A stretch of 64,000 nt of DNA from Chryseobacterium indologenes (GTDB lineage Bacteria; Bacteroidota; Bacteroidia; Flavobacteriales; Weeksellaceae): contig NZ_LJOD01000002.1 of the NCBI RefSeq assembly GCF_001295265.1, forward strand, positions 1 through 64,000, read 5' to 3'. Shown piece after piece: positions 54,102-62,512 of this stretch. The position numbers and the translations under genes were made by a program. Below the pieces are notes generated by a model, which saw only the letters and a list, made by a program, of their open reading frames with translations, ran no database searches and had not been told where the DNA came from. Position 1 is the stretch's first letter; every line of letters starts with the position of its first letter.

Positions 54102-54133
54102 TTTCCCCAGGTAATGAAATTTTTGTACTTTAG
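54102..54133 (+). promoter_or_regulatory. candidate promoter of the graspetide operon
   Basis: TTTC, 20 bases, TACTTTAG. The downstream box differs from TAnnTTTG at one base. It lies 29 bases before the first precursor ATG. Confidence 0.35.
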
Positions 54134-54162
54134 TTTTAGAGAAAAACTAAAAATATTAACTT

Positions 54163-54405
54163 ATGGAAAAGAAAAACTCAAAAAAACCGTTCTTTGCTTC
54201 GTTTTTAGAGAAACAAATTCAGGATCCTGAAAAAATTCAGGGAGGTGGTATTACTGATCCTTCAATGGATATTGTAACCTTACCGGCACAAGATCAGATT
54301 ACATCAGTTAACTTTGACACTGTAACTCTTCCCGTTAAGGACAACGTTGTTACCATGAAACATCCTTCTGACAGTGATGAAGCCGGAGAACTGGATTACC
54401 TGTAA
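54163..54405 (+). CDS. graspetide precursor 1 (multicore, microviridin-like)
   Basis: 80 residues. The leader has PFFASFLEKQ at 9-18, the ATP-grasp recognition helix of microviridin leaders, and GGG at 27-29. Next come four Thr-x4-Asp units: T31-D36, T39-D44, T47-D52 and T55-D60, each 8 residues apart. The last part is a microviridin core TMKHPSDSDE (64-73), where family precedent gives esters T64-D70 and S69-D72 and an amide K66-E73; the tail is AGELDYL. It matches the chryseoviridin-type multicore architecture. Individual ring formation is inferred. Confidence 0.93.
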   Translation: MEKKNSKKPFFASFLEKQIQDPEKIQGGGITDPSMDIVTLPAQDQITSVNFDTVTLPVKDNVVTMKHPSDSDEAGELDYL

Positions 54406-54448
54406 CCACAAAAACAGAGATCTTTATTACTAACCAAACTAAAATACT

Positions 54449-54679
54449 ATGAAAAAGAACAACTCTAAGAAACCGTTTTTTGCTTCATTTTTAGAAAAGC
54501 AGATTCATGATCCGGAAAAAGTACAGGGAGGAGGAACAACTCCTGATACCGATGTGATCACTCACCCTGCTACAGACGGAAGTACATCACCCGTTCTTGA
54601 TAATATGACAACCCCGAGACAGGACTATATCGAGACCAAGAAGTATCCATCCGACAGTGATGAAGCCGGAAACTTTTAA
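54449..54679 (+). CDS. graspetide precursor 2 (multicore)
   Basis: 76 residues. Same leader (PFFASFLEKQ, 9-18) and GGG at 27-29. Four units: T30-D35, T38-D43, T46-D51 and T54-D59, again at an 8-residue period. Core TKKYPSDSDE at 63-72 and tail AGNF. In unit 1 the ring donor could be T30 or T31; the period favours T30. The leader is almost identical to precursor 1 while the ring fillers differ, so the duplication has kept the leader and spacing and varied the product. Confidence 0.93.
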   Translation: MKKNNSKKPFFASFLEKQIHDPEKVQGGGTTPDTDVITHPATDGSTSPVLDNMTTPRQDYIETKKYPSDSDEAGNF

Positions 54680-54697
54680 CCCCCAAATTCAATTATT

Positions 54698-54928
54698 ATG
54701 AAAAACAAAAATTCAAAAAAGAAGCCGTTTTTTGCATCCTTTCTGGAAAAGCAGATTAGAGACCCTGAAACTGTAAAAGGAGGCGGAACAGAAATTATTA
54801 CCATCCCTGAAAAAGATGTAATAACAAAACCGTCAGTAGATACAGCCACCTCTCCGAAAGACGACATGGCCCACACGCTGAAATATCCTTCCGACGGAGA
54901 TGATGACGTGCCTACGCTTCCGCTTTAA
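54698..54928 (+). CDS. graspetide precursor 3 (three rings plus core)
   Basis: 76 residues. Leader motif at 10-19 and GGG at 28-30. Only three units fit: T35-D40, T43-D48 and T51-D56, period 8. The place of a first unit (T31 to I36) lacks the acidic acceptor. The core is TLKYPSDGDD at 60-69 with an extra D70, and the tail VPTLPL is longer and hydrophobic. It lies 18 bases after precursor 2. Confidence 0.92.
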   Translation: MKNKNSKKKPFFASFLEKQIRDPETVKGGGTEIITIPEKDVITKPSVDTATSPKDDMAHTLKYPSDGDDDVPTLPL

Positions 54929-54960
54929 TAATGAAATAACAACGTTAATACAATCATATC

Positions 54961-54991
54961 AAAGGAAACTTACCACTAAGTTTCCTTTTTT
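54961..54991 (+). terminator. hairpin between precursor and ligase genes
   Basis: AAAGGAAACTTA / TAAGTTTCCTTT, a perfect 12-base stem with loop CCAC, then a short T-run. It lies within the operon, 32 bases after the last precursor and 14 before the first ligase, so it probably lowers ligase expression relative to precursor, as in many RiPP operons. Confidence 0.75.
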
Positions 54992-55005
54992 AATAAAACC
55001 GGCAC

Positions 55006-55962
55006 ATGATTCTCTGCATCACCCATTCACAGGATTTTTATAATATTGATATCTTTTTTGAATATCTTGCTTCCAGGAATATTCCCTATTTCAGGCTGAA
55101 TTCAGACAGGATGAACCATCTTCAGAAAATAAATGTAAGCGAAGATTCATTTGAGCTGACTGATGAAAATGGAAATACCATTCATTCCGCTGAGATAAAA
55201 GCAGTATGGCATAGAAAAGCCTGGGGGATAAAAGCTCCTGAAGAACTGGATAAAGATTATGAGAAAATATTCCTTAAAGGATATGAAAATATCCGTTACA
55301 ACCTTATCACTGTTCTTGAAGATGTACCATGGATCAATCCTTACGAAAATGAAAGAAAAATAGATGGAAACAAAATGCTCCAGCTGAAACTTGCAGATAA
55401 AAATGGTTTAACTATTCCAAAAACTATTTTTTCCAATGATGAAGAGAAGATACTCTTTTTTTTTAATGCATACTGTGAAGGAAAAGCTGTAGCCAAACTC
55501 CATAGTCTGACCACAAAATCCATGAGTGGAGAGAGCCTGATTTCAACAATGATCATTGACGGGACAACGCTTGATCATATCTCAGATATTGCCTATTGTC
55601 CCATGATTTTTCAGCCTTATATCGACAAAGAATATGAACTTCGCATCGTATATATCGCCGGTGAGTTTTTTACCGGAAAGATCAATAACAGCGAGCATGC
55701 TGACTGGAGAATTGCACATGAAGGCCAGTTCTGGTCAGCTTATGAATTGCCGGTGCACATCAAAGCAGGATTAACTTCCATGATGGAAGAAATGGGGCTT
55801 TATATCGGTGCAATCGATATGATCAGAGGAAAAGACGGGGAATATTATTTTCTCGAAGTAAATCCGCAGGGAGAATGGGGAATGCTGCAGAAAGAGCTGA
55901 ACTTTCCCATAGCAGAAAGAATTGCCGACAACCTTATAAAAAGAATCCATACCCATGAATAA
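55006..55962 (+). CDS. mvdC: MvdC-like ATP-grasp peptide ligase
   Basis: 318 residues. The fold is that of microviridin-type ATP-grasp ligases: ITHSQDFYNIDIFFEYL at the N-terminus, AVWHRKAWG, YCPMIFQPYIDKEYELRIV and a terminal YFLEVNPQGEWGML, where EVNPxGEWG carries metal-binding Glu and Asn. The last motif is that of MdnB/MvdC, which makes the Lys-Glu amide of microviridin after esters are formed. It is therefore the lactam ligase by subfamily. It overlaps the next gene by 8 bases. Confidence 0.93.
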   Translation: MILCITHSQDFYNIDIFFEYLASRNIPYFRLNSDRMNHLQKINVSEDSFELTDENGNTIHSAEIKAVWHRKAWGIKAPEELDKDYEKIFLKGYENIRYNLITVLEDVPWINPYENERKIDGNKMLQLKLADKNGLTIPKTIFSNDEEKILFFFNAYCEGKAVAKLHSLTTKSMSGESLISTMIIDGTTLDHISDIAYCPMIFQPYIDKEYELRIVYIAGEFFTGKINNSEHADWRIAHEGQFWSAYELPVHIKAGLTSMMEEMGLYIGAIDMIRGKDGEYYFLEVNPQGEWGMLQKELNFPIAERIADNLIKRIHTHE

Positions 55963-56959
55963 AATTTTAATCATTACCCATACCGCAGATAATTTCTCCA
56001 TTGAAAAAGTAACAGAATACGTAGAAAAGAACGGTTGTGAGGTCATCCGTTTCGATGTTGACCTTTATCCGCTTCAAAACAAACTCACCACTTCTTTTCA
56101 GGATGGTAAGTGGGTAAGTATTCTTGAAACACCGCATGCTAAACACCGGCTGGATGATATTGCCGCCGTCTGGTACAGAAGAGCATACAATATGGGCCAT
56201 GGCCTTAGAGAAGAAATGGATCCTAAATTTTTTGGAGCAGCGATGGGAGAGATCCGTAACACACTTTTCGGATTCTTGGAATCTATAGATGCTTATTCTC
56301 TTGGAAAACCAAGTGTGTACCGAAGGCTGGACAGTAAAGAGGAACAGCTTAAAATTGCTGATAAGATAGGACTTAAAATTCCTGAATCATGCATCACCAA
56401 TAACCCTGAAGAAGCCAGAAAATTCATTCTGAAACACCAGAATGTAGTTGCTAAAATGCAGACAGGATTTGCCATTTATGAAGATGGAGTAGAATGTGTG
56501 GTATTTACCAATGTCGTAAGTGAAGATAAACTTGAAGAACTGGATTCTCTTCTTTACTGCCCGATGCAGTTCCAGAAGAAAATTGAAAAGAAAAAAGAGC
56601 TTAGGGTAACCGTTGTAGGCCGCGATGTATATACTTTTGAAATTGATTCCCAGCAGTCTGAAGAAGCTAAAATAGACTGGCGAAAAGACGGAGTGAATCT
56701 CATCAAAAAATGGGAAAGAACAGAACTTCCTGCAGATATAGAACAGAAAATTCTGGAGCTTCTGGATGTTTATAATGTTGATTACGGCGCTATTGATATT
56801 ATTGTTTCTCCGGAAGATGAATATTACTTTATCGAAATTAATGCTGCCGGTGAGTTTTTCTGGCTGGATAACCTCACGGACGGGCATCTTATCTCAAAAA
56901 GTATTGCCGATGTGCTTTGTGATAAAGCGCCTAGAAGAAATAATATGGTCCTGGCATAA
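55955..56959 (+). CDS. mvdD: MvdD-like ATP-grasp peptide ligase
   Basis: 334 residues. Matches MdnC/MvdD: AAVWYRRAYNMG, LLYCPMQFQKKIEKKKELRVTVVG, SQQSEEAKIDWRKDG and YFIEINAAGEFFWLDNLT. This subfamily makes Thr/Ser-Asp/Glu ester rings. In the chryseoviridin system the homologous enzyme (CdnC) installs both the single rings and the bicyclic ester core. It should act on all three precursors through their shared leader. The C-terminal tail RRNNMVLA extends past the ATP-grasp fold. Confidence 0.93.
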   Translation: MNKILIITHTADNFSIEKVTEYVEKNGCEVIRFDVDLYPLQNKLTTSFQDGKWVSILETPHAKHRLDDIAAVWYRRAYNMGHGLREEMDPKFFGAAMGEIRNTLFGFLESIDAYSLGKPSVYRRLDSKEEQLKIADKIGLKIPESCITNNPEEARKFILKHQNVVAKMQTGFAIYEDGVECVVFTNVVSEDKLEELDSLLYCPMQFQKKIEKKKELRVTVVGRDVYTFEIDSQQSEEAKIDWRKDGVNLIKKWERTELPADIEQKILELLDVYNVDYGAIDIIVSPEDEYYFIEINAAGEFFWLDNLTDGHLISKSIADVLCDKAPRRNNMVLA

Positions 56960-57293
56960 CAAAAGCAGAGTTTTTGTCAGGAAGTGATGTCGTCAGGATT
57001 TTTAAGATATAATTCGAAGAGGTCTGCGTGATCCGCCCGATCTGTGAGCAAAAAAATCTCAATCAGCAGAGGCTGCTTTATATTTAATATTTACTAAACG
57101 TTATAGGTTTCCAAAGCCTATAACGTTTTTAAGTGAAAAGCTTTTCCGTTCAGGATCCCAAATATTTTATAAATTAAGCAGAATTCTGCTTTAAAAATCG
57201 CAAATTTGCAGAAGCAGTTTTTCATGGTATAATGGAGAATTGCTGAATAGAAAATATTGTCATATTTTAGTCAGCAATCAAGTAGAATAATTA
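56960..57293 (+). other. intergenic stretch with three hairpins after the graspetide operon
   Basis: AGCAG-AGG-CTGCT at 57065-57077; AAACGTTATAGG / CCTATAACGTTT at 57096-57128, with TT after it, the main terminator; and CTGCTT / AAGCAG at 57186-57217 containing an inner GCAAATTTGC, with a T-run. AGCAGAATTCTGCT at 57177-57190 is also palindromic. No gene or exporter is encoded here. Confidence 0.7.
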
Positions 57294-58307
57294 ATGGTTT
57301 TTGTAACGGGTGCAACCGGAATCCTGGGAAGGGTAATCGTTTTGGAGCTTCTTAAAAGAGGCAGAAAAGTACGGGCTTCCAAAAGACCGGGCAGCAATTT
57401 AAACGATGTAAGGCATTCTTACAGTTTTTATACGGAAGATCCTGATGGCTTTTTCAATAAGATTGAGTGGGTGGATGTAGATTTTGATGATCAGAGCTCC
57501 CTGCAGGATGCGTTGAAAGGGGTAAATGAGGTCTATCATTGTGCCGCAAAAGTAGGATTTGATCCGAAAGACGATAAAGAAATGTACCATACCAATGTAA
57601 AAGGTACAGAAAATCTCTTATATGCGTGTGAAGGTTCAGAGGTTAAAAAGTTCCTTCATGTAAGTACAATTGCTGTTTTAGATACATTCAATGAAAAAGG
57701 AGAGCTGGATGAAAGTTCAGATTTCAATCCCAAAGAAGAACATTCTGCCTATGGAATTTCCAAGCATCTTGCTGAAATGGAAGTGTGGAGAGCATCTGCA
57801 GAAGGCCTTAACACAGTAATTGTAAACCCCGGAATGATCATCGGAAGCGGCAACTGGGGACAGAGCAGCGGTGATATTTTTCCGACTTTTGAAAAAAACA
57901 GTTTTACATTTTCCGGCGGTACCAGCTATGTAGACGTAAGAGATGCTGCTAAAATTTCTATAGAACTGATGGATAAAAATGTTTTTGGAGAGCGCTTTAT
58001 CCTTATTTCTGACAATAGAAGATATGCGGACCTCGGAAAGCAGATCAGATCGAAGCTTGGCCTTAAAGAAGCCAGAATTCTTACCAGATCTCAGCTTAAC
58101 CTGGGAAGGGCTGCCAATATTCTCTTCGGATGGCTGGTTCCCAAACTGAGAATGATTACGAAATCAAACATAGAATCGATCTCATCACTCAACACCATTT
58201 CCAATCAAAAAATTAAAGAAAGGCTGGATTATCAGTTTATTTCTGTAGAAGAAAGCATTGATTTCCATCTTAAAAATTATATTAACGACAAAAAGCTGAC
58301 TCAATGA
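57294..58307 (+). CDS. NAD-dependent epimerase/dehydratase family protein
   Basis: 337 residues. Extended SDR: Rossmann motif GATGILG at 6-12, and active-site Tyr-x3-Lys as Y153-G-I-S-K157. The fatty aldehyde/3-beta-hydroxysteroid-like branch is suggested by SKRPGSNL and the following acyl-CoA ligase, with which it overlaps by four bases (ATGA). The substrate is unknown. Confidence 0.85.
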   Translation: MVFVTGATGILGRVIVLELLKRGRKVRASKRPGSNLNDVRHSYSFYTEDPDGFFNKIEWVDVDFDDQSSLQDALKGVNEVYHCAAKVGFDPKDDKEMYHTNVKGTENLLYACEGSEVKKFLHVSTIAVLDTFNEKGELDESSDFNPKEEHSAYGISKHLAEMEVWRASAEGLNTVIVNPGMIIGSGNWGQSSGDIFPTFEKNSFTFSGGTSYVDVRDAAKISIELMDKNVFGERFILISDNRRYADLGKQIRSKLGLKEARILTRSQLNLGRAANILFGWLVPKLRMITKSNIESISSLNTISNQKIKERLDYQFISVEESIDFHLKNYINDKKLTQ

Positions 58308-60070
58308 ATCTTGCAGAGGCAATTATCCTTAAAAATGTAGAAAAACATCCTGTAAAATCAGCAATCGGCTTTAAAAAGAAAGAAACCTGGAAAGAGCTGA
58401 GCTGGAAAAAATTCGGTGAAATTGTTTTTAAAACAGCCAATGCACTGAAAAATGCAGGAATTCAGGAGAATGATAAAGTGGCGATTTATTCAGATAATTC
58501 TTCTGAATGGATGATCTTTGATCTGGCTTCCATGGCAATTGGAGCAGTTACTGTTCCTGTTTATTCCACCAATAACGCTGAACAGGCAGAATATATCATT
58601 AATGATTCCGGAGCTAAGGCTGTTCTCACTGGAAATCAGGCACAGTACGATGCATGTCTGGAACTGCTTCAGAAAGAAGATAACAGCCTTGAAACCATTG
58701 TTGTATCCAAAAAAGCAGTCTGGATCAAGAAAGAATTCAACAGTTTTTATCTGGAGGATTTCATTGCTAAAACATCTCCTAAACTGGAAATCTGTAAGAA
58801 AGAATATGAAGATACCGCTACTTTGATTTATACTTCGGGGACTACCGGAACTCCGAAAGGCGTTATGCTAACTCACGGAAACTTTATCAAAGCCTTTGAT
58901 TCCCATTTTGAATTTTTTAAATTTAAAAATTTTGAAGAAGAATTGTCACTGGCATTTCTTCCTCTGAGCCACGTTTTCGAGAGAAGCTGGAGCCTGTTGT
59001 GTCTTTATGGAGGAGCAAGAGTATATTTTCTTGAAGATCCAAAGAATATAGCAAAAGCTTTGGAAGAAGTAAAACCAACGATGATGTGTGCAGTACCGAG
59101 GTTCTTCCAGAAAGTATATGCAGGAGTGCTGGAAAAGGCAGAGGAAGGTTCTTCAATAAAAAAGAAAATTTTTAACTGGGCCCTGAAAACAGGATGGCAG
59201 ACTGCCGAACTGAGAAGAAATGAAAAATCGGTTCCTTTCGGATTAAAACTGAAAGAAGCAGTTGCAGATGCTTTAGTTTTCAGTAAAATAAAAGAAAGAA
59301 TGGGAGGGAGACTTTGGTTCCTGCCATGCGGAGGGGCTTCTCTTTCTCCGGAAGTCACAAAATTCTTTGAATCTGTAGGCATTCACGTGACAGTAGGATA
59401 CGGACTGACCGAAACCACGGCAACCCTTACACTTTTCCCTTTAACTCATTTTGAACACGCCACCAGCGGGAAGCCGCTTCCCGGAGTGGAAATCCGTATC
59501 GGGGAAAGTGATGAAATCCAGGCAAAAGGAAACGGAATCATGAAAGGCTATTACAATAAGCCGGAAGAAACACAGAAAGTATTTACAGAGGATGGATGGT
59601 TTAAAACCGGAGATGCCGGAAAATTTGATGAGAAAGGAAACCTGATCATTACAGACAGGATTAAAGACCTGATGAAAACATCAAACGGTAAATACATTGC
59701 TCCGCAGCAGATTGAAAACCTCCTGACCAACAATAATTTTATCCAGCAGATCATGCTGGTTGCAGAAGGAAGACAGTTTGTTTCAGCCCTGATTGTTCCG
59801 AACTTTGAATTCCTTCAGGATTATATCAAGAAAAATAATATTCCGTTCAGCGGCTGGGAGCAGGCAGTGAGCAACGATAAAGTAATCAGCTTTTATAAAG
59901 AAAAGCTTAAAGAACTGCAAAGTCATCTGGCGGATTTTGAAAAGGTGAAAAAATTCACTTTAATGCCGGCAGAATTTGACATCAACACCGGAGAAATTAC
60001 TCCAACGCTGAAAGTTAAAAGAAATGTAGTACTGAAAAAATACGCAGATATTATAGAAAAAATGTATTAA
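58304..60070 (+). CDS. long-chain fatty acid--CoA ligase
   Basis: 588 residues. AMP-forming synthetase with the P-loop LIYTSGTTGTPKG at 174-186, then GYGLTETTATLT and TGDAGKFDEKGNLIITDR, and a final AFDINTGEITPTLKVKR-like Lys that is adenylation-essential (TGEITPTLKVKR). It activates long-chain fatty acids to acyl-CoA. It is coupled to the SDR gene, so the pair may process a fatty acyl group together. Confidence 0.92.
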   Translation: MNLAEAIILKNVEKHPVKSAIGFKKKETWKELSWKKFGEIVFKTANALKNAGIQENDKVAIYSDNSSEWMIFDLASMAIGAVTVPVYSTNNAEQAEYIINDSGAKAVLTGNQAQYDACLELLQKEDNSLETIVVSKKAVWIKKEFNSFYLEDFIAKTSPKLEICKKEYEDTATLIYTSGTTGTPKGVMLTHGNFIKAFDSHFEFFKFKNFEEELSLAFLPLSHVFERSWSLLCLYGGARVYFLEDPKNIAKALEEVKPTMMCAVPRFFQKVYAGVLEKAEEGSSIKKKIFNWALKTGWQTAELRRNEKSVPFGLKLKEAVADALVFSKIKERMGGRLWFLPCGGASLSPEVTKFFESVGIHVTVGYGLTETTATLTLFPLTHFEHATSGKPLPGVEIRIGESDEIQAKGNGIMKGYYNKPEETQKVFTEDGWFKTGDAGKFDEKGNLIITDRIKDLMKTSNGKYIAPQQIENLLTNNNFIQQIMLVAEGRQFVSALIVPNFEFLQDYIKKNNIPFSGWEQAVSNDKVISFYKEKLKELQSHLADFEKVKKFTLMPAEFDINTGEITPTLKVKRNVVLKKYADIIEKMY

Positions 60071-60180
60071 AATAAAACATCGGGAATCCTAAAGAGCGGA
60101 TGCAAGGGCAAAAAAAATTATAGCTTAAGTGTTTAAAAAGCTTTTTAAGAGAATAATGTTTTATCATTCAAATCAGATTT

Positions 60181-61239
60181 ATGACAACACAAGAATTTCT
60201 GGGAAAACAGGATTTTACCGTACATACACAAACCGTTTCAGAGAGCTGCCCTTCCAATATTGCGCTTATCAAATACTGGGGAAAATACAAGGATCAGATC
60301 CCTGCCAATCCAAGTATAAGCTATACACTGAACCATTGCAAAACCAATACTTCGATGGAGTTTCAGGCAGACGAGTCTTTCTCTGTACAGACTTTCCTGG
60401 CAGGAAATGAGGAAGTGAAATTTGCAGAAAAAATAGAAAAATATTTCAGAAATATTGAATCGTATCTTCCCTGGATTCTGAAAGGGAAATACATCATCAG
60501 GACAGAAAATACATTCCCGCACAGCTCAGGAATTGCCAGCTCTGCTTCAGGATTTGGAGCGATTGCAAAATGCCTTATGAAGCTGGATGAGACGTTTTCC
60601 GAAGCAGTTTCTGAAGAAGAATCTTTAAGAAAAGCTTCCTTTCTTGCCCGTTTGGGAAGTGGAAGTGCCTGTCGGAGCTTATATAACGGACTTGTTGTAT
60701 GGGGAACTTCCGATGAGGTAAAAGGAAGTTCGGACTTGTTTGCCGTGCAATATCCGGACAGTGACATTCATGATATATTTAAAAATTTCAACGACTGGGT
60801 TCTGCTGATTCATGAAGGACAGAAGAGTGTTTCTTCAACTGTTGGGCATGGGCTGATGAAAACCAATCCTTATGCTGAAAGAAGATTTCAGGAAGCCAGA
60901 GAAAACTTCGTTCCCATGAAGGAAATCCTGAAAAACGGAGATATGGAGCAGTTTATCAGGCTGGTAGAACATGAAGCCCTTACATTACATGCTATGATGA
61001 TGATGAGTGATCCTGCCTTTATCCTTATGAAAACAGGTACGCTTGAGGTGATCAATAAGATCTGGGATTTCAGGAGAGAAACGGGATTATCTTTGTTCTT
61101 TACACTGGATGCCGGAGCCAATGTACATTTGTTATTCCCGAATGACGGTTCAGAAGAAAAAATCAAAATATTTATAGAAGAAGAACTGTTACAGCATACC
61201 CAGAAGAATGGAGTAGTGAAGGACATCATGAAATTTTAA
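60181..61239 (+). CDS. mvaD: diphosphomevalonate decarboxylase
   Basis: 352 residues. GHMP kinase family member: NIALIKYWGKYKD near residue 25 with the ATP-dependent Lys-Tyr motif, SSGIASSASGFGA as the glycine/serine-rich loop and RLGSGSACRSLY as the decarboxylase signature. It makes isopentenyl diphosphate from mevalonate diphosphate, so this organism uses the mevalonate pathway for isoprenoids, including the menaquinone side chain. Confidence 0.94.
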   Translation: MTTQEFLGKQDFTVHTQTVSESCPSNIALIKYWGKYKDQIPANPSISYTLNHCKTNTSMEFQADESFSVQTFLAGNEEVKFAEKIEKYFRNIESYLPWILKGKYIIRTENTFPHSSGIASSASGFGAIAKCLMKLDETFSEAVSEEESLRKASFLARLGSGSACRSLYNGLVVWGTSDEVKGSSDLFAVQYPDSDIHDIFKNFNDWVLLIHEGQKSVSSTVGHGLMKTNPYAERRFQEARENFVPMKEILKNGDMEQFIRLVEHEALTLHAMMMMSDPAFILMKTGTLEVINKIWDFRRETGLSLFFTLDAGANVHLLFPNDGSEEKIKIFIEEELLQHTQKNGVVKDIMKF

Positions 61240-61267
61240 AGGAAGAATCATACACCCAATAATCAGA

Positions 61268-61301
61268 ATCAGCAGAAAGCTACTTTTCTGCTGATTTTTT
61301 T
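61268..61301 (+). terminator. terminator of mvaD
   Basis: ATCAGCAGAAA / TTTCTGCTGAT with a 6-base loop, then a T-run, 29 bases past the stop. Confidence 0.8.
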
Positions 61302-61427
61302 GAATAAATGTATTTAAAACATGTTTTTTGATTGCTGGACATCTTTGGTTTTCTAGACCCTTAAAAGAGTATAACGGGCCAAAGCCCCTGCGCCTTGGCA
61401 TTTTTCAAGCTGTTTTAGCCGGACCCC

Positions 61428-62093
61428 TTATAAAAAAGGGGCATTCAGGAAATCATTAAAAGGCTTCATTACCTTAAATATTCTGGCCAGGTTTTTTACC
61501 GCATTTGTATTTAAAACATCTTCATCCTTCAGAGAATACACAACAATGAAATTTTTAAGCTTTAAGTATTCTGCCATAGGATCTTCCTTTTCAAAGCCCT
61601 GAGGAACCTTTTTCAGTTGATCATCCTGATCCAGCTCAGGGAAATATTTTTTGAACTCTTTATTATTAATAATCTTCAGAAAATCCTCGCCATATAGAGA
61701 AATTTCCTTCCGTACCTCTTTAAGAACAGATGATTCCGGCATATAAATACCTCCTGCCAAAAATGATTTTCCCGGTTCAAGGTGAAGGTAATATCCTCCT
61801 TTCTGGCTTCCTTTTCCCATTCCTAATGAAGCCCCGAAATTGGTTTTATAAGGCGATTTATCTTTAGAAAACCGGGTATCTCTGTAAATACGGAATAACG
61901 ATTTTTTGGCATCAATTTTACCAAGATCTTCGTCAAAACCGGACATTTCTTTGATCAGTTCATCAAGAAAATCAACAACATTTCCGTGCGAATCGGTGTA
62001 GAGGTTTTTGTTTTCATTAAACCATTCGCGGTTGTTATTTTTTGTTAATTTCTTTAAAAAATCAAATGTTTTGGGAGAAATGCTGGCTGACAT
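61428..62093 (-). CDS. DUF2461-family protein
   Basis: 221 residues, TIGR02453-type. FDFLKKLTKNNNREWFNENK is the signature N-terminus and FRIYRDTRFSKDKSPYKTNFGASLG the second. Cytosolic, unknown function. A short CCCCTT/AAGGGG hairpin overlaps its stop codon. Confidence 0.9.
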   Translation of the reverse strand: MSASISPKTFDFLKKLTKNNNREWFNENKNLYTDSHGNVVDFLDELIKEMSGFDEDLGKIDAKKSLFRIYRDTRFSKDKSPYKTNFGASLGMGKGSQKGGYYLHLEPGKSFLAGGIYMPESSVLKEVRKEISLYGEDFLKIINNKEFKKYFPELDQDDQLKKVPQGFEKEDPMAEYLKLKNFIVVYSLKDEDVLNTNAVKNLARIFKVMKPFNDFLNAPFL

Positions 62094-62512
62094 ATTTTGG
62101 ATTTAGTTTTAGTGTTGCTTTATTCAAATTTACATAAAAGTATTCATATTTCAATGCTTTGACAAGGGCAGGTTTGGGCTTTTAATGCCCGGAAATAATA
62201 TAAATTATCAGAAGCAGACCGCAGATATCTTTGGCCTGTGTATTCGGAAAAGCTGGAAAATTGAAAAGAAAGATTCGTATTTCATGCTCTTATTTTTGAA
62301 AATTCATAAATAATAGAGAAAAAATTAATCCAATTTAATAAAAAAAAATAATGTTTGATATGTTTTTAATTAAAGACGTCTTTTTTTGGATTTAATTTTT
62401 TAAAAATTAAAAATATATTAAAAGATTCTGAATTTAAGTTTACATATTTAAAACTTTATTCAAAAACAAATCAAATATTTATTGTATCTTTGCAAAAATT
62501 TTAAAATATTTA
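62094..62512. other. AT-rich intergenic region upstream of the DEAD helicase
   Basis: No gene seen. The last 200 bases are very AT-rich and contain a -7 element TATCTTTG at 62485-62492, 21 bases before the helicase ATG. No riboswitch or hairpin of note. Confidence 0.5.
62485..62492 (+). promoter_or_regulatory. -7 box of DEAD helicase gene
   Basis: TATCTTTG matches TAnnTTTG exactly. The upstream box is unclear, although an AT-rich UP-like tract precedes it. Confidence 0.5.

Noticed and set aside
54163..54928. Precursors read as ordinary double-glycine bacteriocins
   Set aside because: The leader PFFASFLEKQ and the TxKxPSDxD core, with two adjacent ATP-grasp ligases, identify graspetides; the GG site alone misleads.
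60129..60410. 93-codon ORF overlapping the start of mvaD
   Set aside because: It is out of frame with mvaD, and the GHMP kinase motifs are in the frame beginning at 60181.
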